Assembly (NCBI GenBank): GCA_002491115.1
Contig: DKVI01000008.1
Location: 32,258 to 96,257, forward strand
Source of the DNA: Lachnospiraceae bacterium UBA7182
GTDB taxonomy: Bacteria; Bacillota; Clostridia; Lachnospirales; Lachnospiraceae
Reading direction: 5' to 3'
DNA length: 64,000 bases
In this document: one piece after another, positions 33,121 to 42,146 of the stretch
Layout of the letters: the number at the start of each line of letters is the position of its first letter
How positions within the stretch are numbered: the stretch's first letter is position 1
Translations under genes and position numbers: made by a program
The notes under the pieces: generated by a model
The model's database searches: none
Seen by the model: the letters and a program-made list of their open reading frames with translations, nothing else
Told to the model about the DNA's origin: nothing

Positions 33121-33339
33121 TTATTTATCACGCCAGATAATACGTCCTTTTGATAAGTCGTATGGGGAGAGCTCAATGGTCACTTTGTCACCCGGCAGGA
33201 TCCGGATAAAATTCATCCTGAGTTTTCCGCTGATATGGGCAAGCACCTTATGGCCGTTCTCCAGTTCCACCTGAAACATGGCGTTGGGTAATTTTTCTAT
33301 TACGGTTCCTTCGATTTCAATTACATCTGCTTTAGACAT
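33121..33339 (-). CDS. infA: Translation initiation factor IF-1
   Basis: 72 aa, starting MSKADVIEIEGTVIEKLPNA. The S1-type OB fold has ISGKLRMNFIRILPGDKV. The start at 33339 overlaps the end of the KOW gene by 8 bp. It binds the ribosomal A site during initiation. Confidence 0.97.
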   Translation of the reverse strand: MSKADVIEIEGTVIEKLPNAMFQVELENGHKVLAHISGKLRMNFIRILPGDKVTIELSPYDLSKGRIIWRDK

Positions 33340-33619
33340 GTTTATCCTCCTGCCGGTTTCGGCTTTCTGATTGAATGATTTGCTTAATATGTTCGTTCTG
33401 AAGCGGTTTTTTGCTTTCAAGCGCCTGTTTTATGACTTCCGGAATCCGGTGAATAACCTGTATATGCCGGATATTTTTTTTCTTGGGCTTATCCAGTGTC
33501 CGCAAACTGCCGTCCACTAACCATACATATTCTTCTTCCGCCCGGATTATGATATAAAGTCTGTTCCGGTCATGCCCTGACAGGGACTTTGCCAGCATTC
33601 CTCTTTCTATTTTCACCAT
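33332..33619 (-). CDS. KOW-domain RNA-binding protein
   Basis: 95 aa. Residues 1-50 (MVKIERGMLAKSLSGHDRNR, YIIIRAEEEYVWLVDG) form a KOW-like barrel related to archaeal/eukaryotic L14e and L6e. A charged helical tail follows. This gene is found between map and infA in many Clostridia; a ribosome-associated role is presumed but unproven. Confidence 0.8.
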   Translation of the reverse strand: MVKIERGMLAKSLSGHDRNRLYIIIRAEEEYVWLVDGSLRTLDKPKKKNIRHIQVIHRIPEVIKQALESKKPLQNEHIKQIIQSESRNRQEDKHV

Positions 33620-33632
33620 GAATCCTCCGGTC

Positions 33633-34388
33633 TCACATATGGAGCGTCAAAAGCTCCGGTTCTCCGTCTGTGATCAGTACCGTATTTTCATAGTGGGCGG
33701 AAGGCTTATGGTCCTTGGTGACGACGGTCCATTTATCTTCTTCCCAGATAACCTCCCAGGTTCCCATATTGATCATGGGTTCTATGGCAAGGGTCATTCC
33801 CGGCACCAGTTTCATCCCTCTTTTTTTCTGACGGAAATTGGGAACCTGCGGATCTTCATGAAGGCTAGTTCCAATTCCGTGGCCTACCAGATCCTGTACA
33901 ATCCCATAACCGAACTGGCTCACATAATCGTCGATAGCCGCCGAGATATCATACAGGTGGTTGCCTGCCTTCGCATACTTAAGCCCCTCAAAAAAGCTCT
34001 GTTTTGTCACATCCATAAGCTGCTTTAACTCCGGGCTGATCTTTCCTACCGCATAGGTCCTGGCCGCATCCGAATGATATCCTTTATAGATCAGGCCCGC
34101 ATCCAGGCTGACAATATCCCCTTCTTTCAGAATGTGGTCCCTTCTGGGAATGCCGTGTACGACTTCGTCATTGACCGATACACAGATGGATGCCGGAAAT
34201 CCTCCATAGTGAAGGAAGTTGGGAATGCACCCTCTTTTACGGATTGCCTTCTCCCCGCATTCGTTGATTTCCATGGTAGAGATGCCAGGCCGTATGATCC
34301 TGCCCATCTCCTCATATACGCCTTCCAGCAGATGTCCCGCTTTACGCATCAATTCAATTTCTTTTGCAGATTTAACTGTGACAGACAT
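33633..34388 (-). CDS. map: Methionine aminopeptidase, type I
   Basis: 251 aa. It removes the initiator methionine. Metal ligands lie in VSLDAGLIYKGYHSDAARTY (two Asp), GHGIGTSLHEDP (His), and LAIEPMINMG plus NTVLITDGEPELLT (Glu). The N-terminal zinc-finger extension of some homologues is absent. It sits 3 bp from the end of adk. Confidence 0.96.
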   Translation of the reverse strand: MSVTVKSAKEIELMRKAGHLLEGVYEEMGRIIRPGISTMEINECGEKAIRKRGCIPNFLHYGGFPASICVSVNDEVVHGIPRRDHILKEGDIVSLDAGLIYKGYHSDAARTYAVGKISPELKQLMDVTKQSFFEGLKYAKAGNHLYDISAAIDDYVSQFGYGIVQDLVGHGIGTSLHEDPQVPNFRQKKRGMKLVPGMTLAIEPMINMGTWEVIWEEDKWTVVTKDHKPSAHYENTVLITDGEPELLTLHM

Positions 34389-34391
34389 GTG

Positions 34392-35036
34392 TTAAGCTCC
34401 TAAAATCTCTACAATCGCCCGGAATACGGCTTCCATATCCATAGTACCGTCTACTTCTCTCAAGATGCCTTTTCCATTATAATAGTCAATCAGAGGCTGT
34501 GTCTGCTCATGGTAAACCGAAAGACGCTTCTTAACTGTCTCCGGTTTATCGTCATCCCGAAGGATCAGCTCCGCTCCGCAGCTGTCACAGATATTTTCCA
34601 CCCTGGTTGGGGCATATACCAGATGGTATGTAGCTCCGCAGCCCACGCAGGCGCGGCGTCCGCCCATTCTCTTTACGATGTTCTCATCGGGGATTTCCAC
34701 ATCGATCGCGTAATCTATGGACTCTGACAGTTCTGACAGGGCTTTGTCCAGGCACTCAGCCTGCGGAATTGTCCTTGGAAATCCGTCCAGAATATATCCC
34801 TCCTTACAGTCCGCCTGCTGTATGCGGTCCACCACCAGATCACAGGTCAGCTCATCGGGTACCAGAAGTCCCTGATCCATATAAGTCTTTGCTTTTTTCC
34901 CCAGCTCTGTGCCGTTCTTAATATTGGCACGGAAAATATCTCCTGTAGAAATATGAGGAATGTGATATTTTTCAGCGATTTTTTTCGCCTGTGTCCCTTT
35001 ACCGGCGCCTGGCGCGCCTAACATAATAATCTTCAT
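34392..35036 (-). CDS. adk: Adenylate kinase
   Basis: 214 aa, starting MKIIMLGAPGAGKGTQAKKI with the P-loop GAPGAGKGT. The LID domain is the zinc type, with four cysteines (RRACVGCGATY and NICDSCGAEL). The ATG at 35036 follows GGAG; the frame upstream of it is unsupported. Interconverts AMP, ADP and ATP. Confidence 0.97.
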   Translation of the reverse strand: MKIIMLGAPGAGKGTQAKKIAEKYHIPHISTGDIFRANIKNGTELGKKAKTYMDQGLLVPDELTCDLVVDRIQQADCKEGYILDGFPRTIPQAECLDKALSELSESIDYAIDVEIPDENIVKRMGGRRACVGCGATYHLVYAPTRVENICDSCGAELILRDDDKPETVKKRLSVYHEQTQPLIDYYNGKGILREVDGTMDMEAVFRAIVEILGA

Positions 35037-35079
35037 AATAGTATTCTCCATTTTTACCAAATTTATACAACCGCTTTAG

Positions 35080-35128
35080 AAAAGCCTGTACGAAGCTACC
35101 CATGGTAGTACTTCCCGTACAGGCTTTT
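35080..35128 (-). terminator. Strong hairpin between secY and adk
   Basis: A perfect 13-bp stem (AAAAGCCTGTACG with CGTACAGGCTTTT) has a smaller inner stem around CTACC/GGTAG. U residues lie in the 3' arm, then CTAAAG. It could attenuate or be an RNase-processed junction within the spc operon. Confidence 0.6.
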
Positions 35129-35141
35129 GTTTCTCATTGTT

Positions 35142-36458
35142 CTAATCGTTCAGGAAACCTTTGTAGTAGCGTACCAGCATCTGAGATTCAATCTGTTTGA
35201 GAGTCTCAAGGACGACTCCCACGATGATGATGATAGAAGTGCCTCCAAAAGATACGTCGGCTCCAAAGAATCCGTTAAATGCGATGGGGATCACACATAC
35301 GATGATCAGTCCGATCGCTCCGATAAATACAATGTAATTTAAAATCTTGCTGAGATATTCTGTCGTTGGCTTGCCCGGCCGGATACCAGGGATAAATCCT
35401 CCCTGACGCTTCATATTATTGGAAATTTCAATCGGATTAAATGTGATGGAGGTATAGAAATAAGCGAAAAATACCACCAGCACAATGTAGATCAAAAGAC
35501 CGATCGAATATACCGGCTGCTTCGGATCACACCAGCTGGACTGGCTGAGTCCTGTAAGGATTCTGCCGCCTATGCCGGTTCCGCCTGTCTTGCCAAGCAG
35601 CGATGCGATTACACCCGGAAAACTCATCAGGGAAGAAGCAAAAATGACAGGAATGACGCCTGCCGTATTTACTTTTAACGGGATATTGGTGGACTGACCG
35701 CCAACCATCTTGCGTCCCTGCATTTTCTTTGCGTACTGCACCGGAATCCGGCGTTCCCCTCCCTGAAGGATGACAACAAAAACAACCGTCACCAGTACAA
35801 CTGCAAGGATGATCACCGCAGCCAGCGCTCCGTTCAGGATCGTCTTTCCCTTGATAAACTGGTCAAACAGCGTCACAAAATCATCCGGGATTCTGGATAC
35901 GATATTGATCAGAAGCACAATGGAAATACCGTTTCCGACACCGTGTTCCGTGATTTCCTCACCAATCCACATCAGGAATGCGCTTCCGGCTGTCATGGCC
36001 GCTACAACCACGATCATATTGGGTATATTTGCCGTCTCTAAAAGGCCTCTGTTACCAAAACCGATCGTCATGGCAATACTTTCGATCAGGGCCAGCGCAA
36101 CGGTCAGATATCTGGAGAATGTCTGGATCTTTTTCCTTCCATCCTCTCCCTCCTTCTGCATCTCCTCCAGCTTCGGAATCGCTATGGTAAGAAGCTGCAT
36201 GATGATGGAAGATGTGATATACGGTGTGATACCCAGCGCAAACAGAGACATGCTGGTAAAAGAACCGCCGGTGAACGCATCAAAGAAATTGAATGCGTCA
36301 CCGGTCTGGGCAGCAAACCATTCGGCAAAGTAATTCCGGTTTACCCCCGGAATCGGAAGCTGGGACCCAAATCTTACGACTACAAGCATTAAAAATGTGA
36401 AGATCAGTTTTTTCCTGATATCTTCAATTTTAAGTGCGTTTCGCAATGTTTTAAACAT
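35142..36458 (-). CDS. secY: Preprotein translocase subunit SecY
   Basis: 438 aa with ten predicted membrane segments. It starts MFKTLRNALKIEDIRKKL, has the plug region SMSLFALGITPYITSSIIMQL and the C-terminal QIESQMLVRYYKGFL. It forms the membrane channel for protein export. Its start overlaps the rplO stop by 1 bp. Confidence 0.97.
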   Translation of the reverse strand: MFKTLRNALKIEDIRKKLIFTFLMLVVVRFGSQLPIPGVNRNYFAEWFAAQTGDAFNFFDAFTGGSFTSMSLFALGITPYITSSIIMQLLTIAIPKLEEMQKEGEDGRKKIQTFSRYLTVALALIESIAMTIGFGNRGLLETANIPNMIVVVAAMTAGSAFLMWIGEEITEHGVGNGISIVLLINIVSRIPDDFVTLFDQFIKGKTILNGALAAVIILAVVLVTVVFVVILQGGERRIPVQYAKKMQGRKMVGGQSTNIPLKVNTAGVIPVIFASSLMSFPGVIASLLGKTGGTGIGGRILTGLSQSSWCDPKQPVYSIGLLIYIVLVVFFAYFYTSITFNPIEISNNMKRQGGFIPGIRPGKPTTEYLSKILNYIVFIGAIGLIIVCVIPIAFNGFFGADVSFGGTSIIIIVGVVLETLKQIESQMLVRYYKGFLND

Positions 36459-36898
36459 CAGATCACCTCGGCTTTTCCACCAAGAGCTTCAATTTTGGCT
36501 GCAGCGCCTGCTGAAAATGCGTTAGCCTGAACTGTAAGTTTCTTGGTCAGTTCTCCGTTTCCAAGAATCTTAACACCGTCCCTTGGATTTTTCACAATTC
36601 CTTCAGCGATCAGGGTCTCTACAGAAACCACACTGTCGTTGTCAAATCTTTCCAGGACGCTTATATTGATACCGACGATCTCCTTGCTGTTGCGGTTCGT
36701 GAAACCTCTCTTGGGGAGTCTGCGGTACAGAGGCATCTGACCGCCCTCAAAACCGGGACGCGGAGCGCCGGAACGCGCTTTCTGGCCTTTGTGGCCCTTA
36801 CCGGCAGTCTTACCGTTGCCTGAACCGTGTCCACGGCCTCTTCTGAAGTTATCGCTCTTTTTGGAACCTTCAGCATAGTGTAAATTCGATAAGTCCAT
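36458..36898 (-). CDS. rplO: 50S ribosomal protein L15
   Basis: 146 aa: a basic Gly-rich N-terminal arm (GRGHGSGNGKTAGKGHKGQK), then the globular domain with GGQMPLYRRLPKRGFTN. It is a late assembly protein of the large subunit and is coupled to secY. Confidence 0.97.
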   Translation of the reverse strand: MDLSNLHYAEGSKKSDNFRRGRGHGSGNGKTAGKGHKGQKARSGAPRPGFEGGQMPLYRRLPKRGFTNRNSKEIVGINISVLERFDNDSVVSVETLIAEGIVKNPRDGVKILGNGELTKKLTVQANAFSAGAAAKIEALGGKAEVI

Positions 36899-36914
36899 TA
36901 TGGCACCTCCTTTT

Positions 36915-37097
36915 TTATATTTCCTCTACCTTCACTAAATGCCTTACATGCCAGATCATACCGCGGACGGCTTCATTGTCCGGCATCTCGACAGTTTTGT
37001 TTAATTTTCTGAGGCCAAGCGCTTCTACGGTAGCCTTCTGCTTCGGAATCGCTCCGATCGGAGATTTTACTAATGTGATCTTTAACTTCTCTGCCAT
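36915..37097 (-). CDS. rpmD: 50S ribosomal protein L30
   Basis: 60 aa: MAEKLKITLVKSPIGAIPKQ, with the L30 core TVEALGLRKLNKTVEMPDNE. It lies between rpsE and rplO in the conserved spc order. Confidence 0.96.
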   Translation of the reverse strand: MAEKLKITLVKSPIGAIPKQKATVEALGLRKLNKTVEMPDNEAVRGMIWHVRHLVKVEEI

Positions 37098-37112
37098 GTT
37101 CGTTCTCCTTTC

Positions 37113-37622
37113 TTACGCCATGATCTCGTCAACAGATTTGCCACGCTTTTTGGCAACTGCTTCCGGTGAAGTCAGGCTGGCCAGACCTTCAATGGTAGCC
37201 AGTACCACGTTTTGCTTATTATTGGAGCCCAGGGATTTGGTACGGATATTTTTGATACCCGCAAGCTCTACCACGGCACGGGCCGGGCCGCCTGCGATGA
37301 TTCCGGTACCTTCCGGGGACTTCTTAAGCAATACGGAAGAACTTCCGAATTTACCCAGGTTATCATGCGGGATACTGTTATTGTCATCCCGTGCGACAGT
37401 TACCAGTTTCTTCACAGCATCTTCTTTGCCCTTACGGATTGCTTCCGGAATTTCAGTGGCTTTTCCAAGACCGGCGCCCACATGGCCGTTGCCGTCGCCT
37501 ACGACTACCAGAGCTGTGAAACGCATGTTGCGGCCGCCTTTGACGGTCTTGCTTACACGCTTAATTGACACGACTTTCTCAGTCAGTTCCAACTGACTTG
37601 CATCAATAATCTCATGTCTCAT
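37113..37622 (-). CDS. rpsE: 30S ribosomal protein S5
   Basis: 169 aa. The double-stranded RNA-binding-like N-domain has VSIKRVSKTVKGGRNMRFTA. The C-domain has GTGIIAGGPARAVVELAGI. It contributes to decoding fidelity near the mRNA entry site. Confidence 0.97.
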   Translation of the reverse strand: MRHEIIDASQLELTEKVVSIKRVSKTVKGGRNMRFTALVVVGDGNGHVGAGLGKATEIPEAIRKGKEDAVKKLVTVARDDNNSIPHDNLGKFGSSSVLLKKSPEGTGIIAGGPARAVVELAGIKNIRTKSLGSNNKQNVVLATIEGLASLTSPEAVAKKRGKSVDEIMA

Positions 37623-37639
37623 TGTCTGTCTCCTCCTCT

Positions 37640-38008
37640 CTAAAATTCCAGTCCAGCTTCGCGGGCTGCTTCTGCAAGTGCTGCGACTTTACCCTGGTAA
37701 ATGAATCCGCCGCGGTCAAATACGACCTGCCTGATTCCTTTTTCCAGCGCTCTTGCCGCAATCACTTTGCCCAGATATGCTGCCGCATCGACGTTGTTGG
37801 TTTTCTCAAGTTCTGCCTTCACTTCTTTTTGAAGGGTAGAGGCGGATACCAGGGTGTTCCCCACGGTGTCGTCAATAATCTGAGCATACATATGATTATT
37901 GCTTCTGAACACTGCCAGACGCGGCTTCTGTGCGGTTCCACTGATATGATTGCGCAGTCTGTAGTGCTTTTTCGCACGGACTTCACTTCTTGATTTCTTC
38001 TTAATCAT
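37640..38008 (-). CDS. rplR: 50S ribosomal protein L18
   Basis: 122 aa, with a basic N-terminus (MIKKKSRSEVRAKKHYRLRN) and the core PRLAVFRSNNHMYAQIIDD. It binds 5S rRNA together with L5. Confidence 0.97.
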   Translation of the reverse strand: MIKKKSRSEVRAKKHYRLRNHISGTAQKPRLAVFRSNNHMYAQIIDDTVGNTLVSASTLQKEVKAELEKTNNVDAAAYLGKVIAARALEKGIRQVVFDRGGFIYQGKVAALAEAAREAGLEF

Positions 38009-38025
38009 CTTTACACTCTCCTTAA

Positions 38026-38565
38026 TTATTTCTTACCGGTCTTACCAACTTTACGTCTGATGACCTCGGTCTCATACTTGATACCCTTGCCCTTATACGG
38101 CTCCGGTCTTCTCTTATCACGGATCTCCGCCGCATACTGTCCGACCTTTTCTTTGTCGATCCCTTTGACAGTGATTTTATTGCCGTCTACGACTGCTTCC
38201 AGGCCTTCAGGGTCTGTCATCTCAACCGGGTGGGAATATCCCAGGTTCAAAGTCAGTTTCTTACCGGATTTGGAACAGCGGTAACCGACGCCGTTTACTT
38301 CCAGCACTTTCTCATAACCGGTATGCACGCCTGTAACCATGTTGGAAATCAGGGTTCTTGTCAAACCGTGTAAAGATTTCATTTTCTTTAAGTCATTGGG
38401 CCTTGTGACTACCACATGGCCGTCTTCAACCTTGATCGTCATCTCTGACGGGAGTACTCTTTCAAGCGTACCCTTCGGACCTTTTACGGTCACCTTGTTG
38501 CCCTCAGCCACATCCACAGTCACACCTGCGGGGATGGCTACTGGTAATTTTCCGATACGGGACAT
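38026..38565 (-). CDS. rplF: 50S ribosomal protein L6
   Basis: 179 aa with two tandem L6 folds: MSRIGKLPVAIPAGVTVDVA and, at the C-terminus, RRPEPYKGKGIKYETEVIRR. It lies near the sarcin-ricin loop. Confidence 0.97.
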   Translation of the reverse strand: MSRIGKLPVAIPAGVTVDVAEGNKVTVKGPKGTLERVLPSEMTIKVEDGHVVVTRPNDLKKMKSLHGLTRTLISNMVTGVHTGYEKVLEVNGVGYRCSKSGKKLTLNLGYSHPVEMTDPEGLEAVVDGNKITVKGIDKEKVGQYAAEIRDKRRPEPYKGKGIKYETEVIRRKVGKTGKK

Positions 38566-38596
38566 AATTCAAAAATCCTCCTTACTTAGATTTTCG

Positions 38597-38618
38597 GAAG
38601 GGACGTCTGCGTCCCTTC
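38597..38618. other. Hairpin between rpsH and rplF
   Basis: GAAGGGACG and CGTCCCTTC, 9 bp perfect, with a TCTG loop and no U-run. It is a possible processing or stability element in an 84-bp gap. Confidence 0.45.
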
Positions 38619-38649
38619 TGTTTTCAGTGAGTATATAAGCGGCTTCTCA

Positions 38650-39051
38650 TTACCATACGAATGCCAGTACTTCGCCGCCTACGTTCAGCTCTCTTGCCTT
38701 TTTATCGGTCATAACGCCTTTGTTGGTAGAAACAATAGCGATGCCCAGTCCGCCAAGTACTTTTGGCAGATTGTCTTTGCCCGCGTAGATACGCAGACCA
38801 GGTTTGGAAATTCTCTTCAGACCTGCAATGATCTTATCATTTTTGTCTTTGCCGTATTTCAAAGTGATACGGATGTCTTTGAAGTTTCCATTATCTACTA
38901 AATCATATTTTTCAACGTAGCCCTCGTCCACCAGAATGTCGGCGATTGCCAGCTTCATCCTGGAAGCCGGAACGTCTACGGTATCATGCTTTGCAGTGTT
39001 CGCATTACGGATTCTTGTAAGCATATCTGCGATTGGATCGTTCGTTGTCAT
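38650..39051 (-). CDS. rpsH: 30S ribosomal protein S8
   Basis: 133 aa: MTTNDPIADMLTRIRNANTA, and the C-terminal ISTNKGVMTDKKARELNVGG. It is a primary 16S binder and, in E. coli, the spc operon translational repressor. Confidence 0.97.
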   Translation of the reverse strand: MTTNDPIADMLTRIRNANTAKHDTVDVPASRMKLAIADILVDEGYVEKYDLVDNGNFKDIRITLKYGKDKNDKIIAGLKRISKPGLRIYAGKDNLPKVLGGLGIAIVSTNKGVMTDKKARELNVGGEVLAFVW

Positions 39052-39087
39052 TTTGACTGCCTCCTTTAAAAATAAGTTGCTCTCGGC

Positions 39088-39273
39088 CTACCAGCTTGCT
39101 TTCTTCACGCCAGGAATCTGACCTGCATAAGCCAGCTCACGGAAGCAGATTCTGCAGATTCCATATTTTCTAAGGTACGCATGCGGACGACCACAGATTC
39201 TACAGCGGCTGTATTCTCTGGTAGAGAATTTCTGTTTGCGCTGCTGTTTGATTTTCATTGATGTCTTAGCCAT
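39088..39273 (-). CDS. rpsN: 30S ribosomal protein S14, zinc type
   Basis: 61 aa. Two CxxC pairs (C24/C27 in SRCRICGRPH and C40/C43 in GICRICFRE) mark the zinc-binding short form (type Z). The C-terminus GQIPGVKKASW is canonical. Confidence 0.97.
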   Translation of the reverse strand: MAKTSMKIKQQRKQKFSTREYSRCRICGRPHAYLRKYGICRICFRELAYAGQIPGVKKASW

Positions 39274-39284
39274 GAAATTCCCTC

Positions 39285-39824
39285 CTATCTTGCAAACGGC
39301 ATATTGAATAAACTTAACAGGTAACGTGCTTCTTCATCTGTTCTGGCGGTGGTAACGAAGATGATATCCATACCTCTTACCTTGTCCACCTTGTCATATT
39401 CAATCTCCGGGAATATCAGCTGCTCTTTAATTCCAAGGGCATAATTTCCTCTGCCGTCGAATGCGTTGGGATTTACGCCTCTGAAGTCACGCACACGGGG
39501 AAGCGCCAGGTTCACCAGACGATCCACGAACTCATACATCTTCTCGCCGCGCAGGGTAACCTTACATCCGATGGCCATACCTTCACGGATCTTGAAATTG
39601 GCGACAGAATTTTTCGCTTTGGTCACAACTGCTTTCTGACCGGCGATAATCTCCAGATCTTTCACTGCTGAATCCAGTATTTTGGCATTTTCCTTTGCCT
39701 CGCCTACGCCCATGTTGATGACAACTTTGTTAAGCTTCGGCACTTGCATTGCATTTTTATATCCAAACTTTTTGATCATGGCGTCCATGATCTCATTCTT
39801 ATACTGTTCACTGAGTCTACTCAA
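39285..39824 (-). CDS. rplE: 50S ribosomal protein L5
   Basis: 179 aa with NKVVINMGVGEAKENAKIL, KAKNSVANFKIREGMAIGC and RDFRGVNPNAFDGRGNYALG. It binds 5S rRNA and contacts the P-site tRNA. Confidence 0.97.
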   Translation of the reverse strand: MSRLSEQYKNEIMDAMIKKFGYKNAMQVPKLNKVVINMGVGEAKENAKILDSAVKDLEIIAGQKAVVTKAKNSVANFKIREGMAIGCKVTLRGEKMYEFVDRLVNLALPRVRDFRGVNPNAFDGRGNYALGIKEQLIFPEIEYDKVDKVRGMDIIFVTTARTDEEARYLLSLFNMPFAR

Positions 39825-39850
39825 CTTTCCCAGACCTCCTCTCTTCCATA

Positions 39851-40162
39851 TTAGTCAATCACCTTGCCAGTTGCTTTCGCGAAACGGACTTTTTTGTCTC
39901 CATCCATCTTATAACCGATTCTGGAAACCTTGCCGTCACTGACATACATGACATTGGAAGCATTGATCGGTCCTTCCTGATGAACAATTCCGCCCTGCTG
40001 GTTCGCCATTGACGGTTTTGTATGCTTGGTAATTATATTTACGCCTTCCACAAGAACCGTATTTTTCTTGTGGTCCACAGCAATGATCTTGCCTTCGCTG
40101 CCTTTATCAGTACCGGCAATGACCCTGACAGTGTCACCTTTTTTTACTTTTATCTTAGACAT
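39851..40162 (-). CDS. rplX: 50S ribosomal protein L24
   Basis: 103 aa, starting MSKIKVKKGDTVRVIAGTDK (KOW motif). The ATG at 40162 follows AGGAGG; the upstream frame to 40204 lies in the rplN end. It initiates large-subunit assembly. Confidence 0.96.
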   Translation of the reverse strand: MSKIKVKKGDTVRVIAGTDKGSEGKIIAVDHKKNTVLVEGVNIITKHTKPSMANQQGGIVHQEGPINASNVMYVSDGKVSRIGYKMDGDKKVRFAKATGKVID

Positions 40163-40175
40163 GTTCCGATACCTC

Positions 40176-40544
40176 CTATAATACTTCCGGAGCGAGGGAT
40201 ACAATCTTCATGAACTGTTTCTCACGAAGCTCTCTTGCTACCGGCCCAAAGATACGGGTTCCTCTTGGATTCTTATCCTCTTTGATGATGACCGCAGCGT
40301 TTTCATCAAATTTAATATAAGAACCGTCTTTGCGGCGGGCTCCTTTTTTGGTACGCACCACAACCGCTTTTACTACGTCACCTTTTTTTACAACACCCCC
40401 TGGCGTTGCATCTTTAACGGTGGCAACGATTATATCGCCAATATTTGCATATCTTCTGGTAGAGCCGCCCATTACGCGGATGCAGAGCAATTCTTTCGCA
40501 CCTGTGTTGTCGGCAACCCTGAGTCTTGTTTCCTGCTGTACCAC
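40176..40544 (-). CDS. rplN: 50S ribosomal protein L14
   Basis: 122 aa: MVQQETRLRVADNTGAKELL, and the C-terminal RELREKQFMKIVSLAPEVL. It contacts the small subunit and is the RsfS anti-association site. Confidence 0.97.
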   Translation of the reverse strand: MVQQETRLRVADNTGAKELLCIRVMGGSTRRYANIGDIIVATVKDATPGGVVKKGDVVKAVVVRTKKGARRKDGSYIKFDENAAVIIKEDKNPRGTRIFGPVARELREKQFMKIVSLAPEVL

Positions 40545-40556
40545 TTTTGCATCCTC

Positions 40557-40811
40557 CTATCTGGCTTTTTCAATGATGCTGACCAGTCTCCATCTCTTAT
40601 CCTTGGATAATGGCCTTGTTTCCATAACTTTTACGGTATCGCCGATTCCGCATTCGTTGTTCTCATCATGCGCCTTTAATTTATAAGTCCTTTTAACGAT
40701 CTTTTTGTAAAGCGGATGTTTTACATGGTTTTCCACAGCAACCACGATTGTTTTATCCATCTTGTCGCTGACGACTTTGCCAACACGCGTTTTTCTTAAA
40801 TTTCTTTCCAC
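40557..40811 (-). CDS. rpsQ: 30S ribosomal protein S17
   Basis: 84 aa: MERNLRKTRVGKVVSDKMDK, then an OB fold with KHPLYKKIVKRTYKLKAHDE. It is a primary 16S rRNA binder. Confidence 0.97.
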   Translation of the reverse strand: MERNLRKTRVGKVVSDKMDKTIVVAVENHVKHPLYKKIVKRTYKLKAHDENNECGIGDTVKVMETRPLSKDKRWRLVSIIEKAR

Positions 40812-40851
40812 GATCTTACTGTCTCCTTTCTCAAACTGATCTCACAGTCCC

Positions 40852-41052
40852 TTATGCATGCTTCTGAGCGATAACAGTCTGAATCCGGGCGATGTTCTTG
40901 CGAACCTCTTTGATCCTTGCCGTGTTATCCAACTGGTTGGTCGCATTCTGGAACCTCAGATTGAAAAGTTCCTTCTTGGCAGCTACTAATTCTGTATTTA
41001 ATTCTGAAGCTGATTTTGTCCTTAATTCTTCTACATACTTATTAATTTTCAC
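40852..41052 (-). CDS. rpmC: 50S ribosomal protein L29
   Basis: 66 aa, starting MKINKYVEELRTKSASELNT. I chose the GTG at 41052, 8 nt after AGGCGG, which gives the usual L29 length; a GTG at 41061 would add three residues. It overlaps the rplP end by 11 bp. It lies at the peptide exit tunnel. Confidence 0.92.
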   Translation of the reverse strand: MKINKYVEELRTKSASELNTELVAAKKELFNLRFQNATNQLDNTARIKEVRKNIARIQTVIAQKHA

Positions 41053-41479
41053 TGTTATCACCGCCTTCTAAATCTGCACGCGAAACAATCTTGCATTTGC
41101 ATGGTAACTTATGGACAGCGAGACGTAATGCTTCTTTTGCGACTTCCTCGGACACGCCGGAGATCTCGAACATAACACGTCCTGGCTTTACAACCGCTAC
41201 CCAGTATTCCAGCGTTCCTTTACCGGAACCCATACGCGTTTCAGCCGGTTTATTGGTTACAGGTTTATCCGGGAAAATCTTAATCCAGACTTTACCGCCA
41301 CGCTTAATGTAACGGGTCATGGCAACACGGGCTGCCTCAATCTGGTTGGATTTGATCCAGCATGGCTCCACAGCGACAATACCGTATTCACCATTCGTAA
41401 TCTTATTACCTCTCGACGCCTTTCCAGCCATTGAACCGCGGAACTGTTTACGGCGTTTTACTCTTTTTGGCATTAACAT
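41042..41479 (-). CDS. rplP: 50S ribosomal protein L16
   Basis: 145 aa: MLMPKRVKRRKQFRGSMAGK, and PDKPVTNKPAETRMGSGKG. The ATG at 41479 overlaps the rpsC stop (TAATG) and is 9 nt after GGGAG. A second ATG two codons on is the common start elsewhere. It lies near the A site and peptidyl transferase centre. Confidence 0.95.
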   Translation of the reverse strand: MLMPKRVKRRKQFRGSMAGKASRGNKITNGEYGIVAVEPCWIKSNQIEAARVAMTRYIKRGGKVWIKIFPDKPVTNKPAETRMGSGKGTLEYWVAVVKPGRVMFEISGVSEEVAKEALRLAVHKLPCKCKIVSRADLEGGDNSEN

Positions 41480-42135
41480 TATTTATCGCTCCCTTCCTTT
41501 GCTGCCTTTGTTGGAAGAACTTCGCCTTTATAGACCCATACCTTAACGCCGACTTTGCCGTAGGTAGTGTCTGCCTCAGCGAAACCATAGTCAATATCTG
41601 CTCTTAACGTATGCAGCGGAATCGTACCGTCCGAATAGGTCTCTGTACGGGCCATATCCGCACCGCCAAGACGTCCGGAACAGGATGCCTTGATTCCCTT
41701 TGCACCGGATTTCATGGCACGGCCCATACAGGATTTCATGGCGCGGCGGAAGGAAATACGGTTCTCTAACTGCTGTGCGATATTCTCAGCCACAAGCTGA
41801 GCCTCGCGGTCCGGTCTTTTGATCTCTTTTACGTCGATCACCACTTTTCTGGTGGTCATCTTCTGTAATTCTGCTCTTACTTTATCAATCTTCTCGCCGC
41901 CCTTGCCGATGATCACGCCGGGTTTCGCGGTGGAAATAATGATCTTCACGCGGTCGGAAGTTCTCTCAATCTCAATCTTGGAGACTCCTGCGTCATATAA
42001 TCTTTTCTTCAGGAATTTTCTGATCTGATAATCTTCTACCAGGAAGTCTGCAAAATCAGCTTCTGCGTACCATTTGGAATCCCAGTCTTTAATAACACCG
42101 ACTCTAAGGCCGTGCGGGTTAACTTTCTGTCCCAT
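41479..42135 (-). CDS. rpsC: 30S ribosomal protein S3
   Basis: 218 aa. The KH domain has ISTAKPGVIIGKGGEKIDKV. The C-domain has GIKASCSGRLGGADMARTET. It forms the mRNA entry channel and helicase with S4 and S5. Confidence 0.97.
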   Translation of the reverse strand: MGQKVNPHGLRVGVIKDWDSKWYAEADFADFLVEDYQIRKFLKKRLYDAGVSKIEIERTSDRVKIIISTAKPGVIIGKGGEKIDKVRAELQKMTTRKVVIDVKEIKRPDREAQLVAENIAQQLENRISFRRAMKSCMGRAMKSGAKGIKASCSGRLGGADMARTETYSDGTIPLHTLRADIDYGFAEADTTYGKVGVKVWVYKGEVLPTKAAKEGSDK

Positions 42136-42146
42136 GATTGCCCTCC

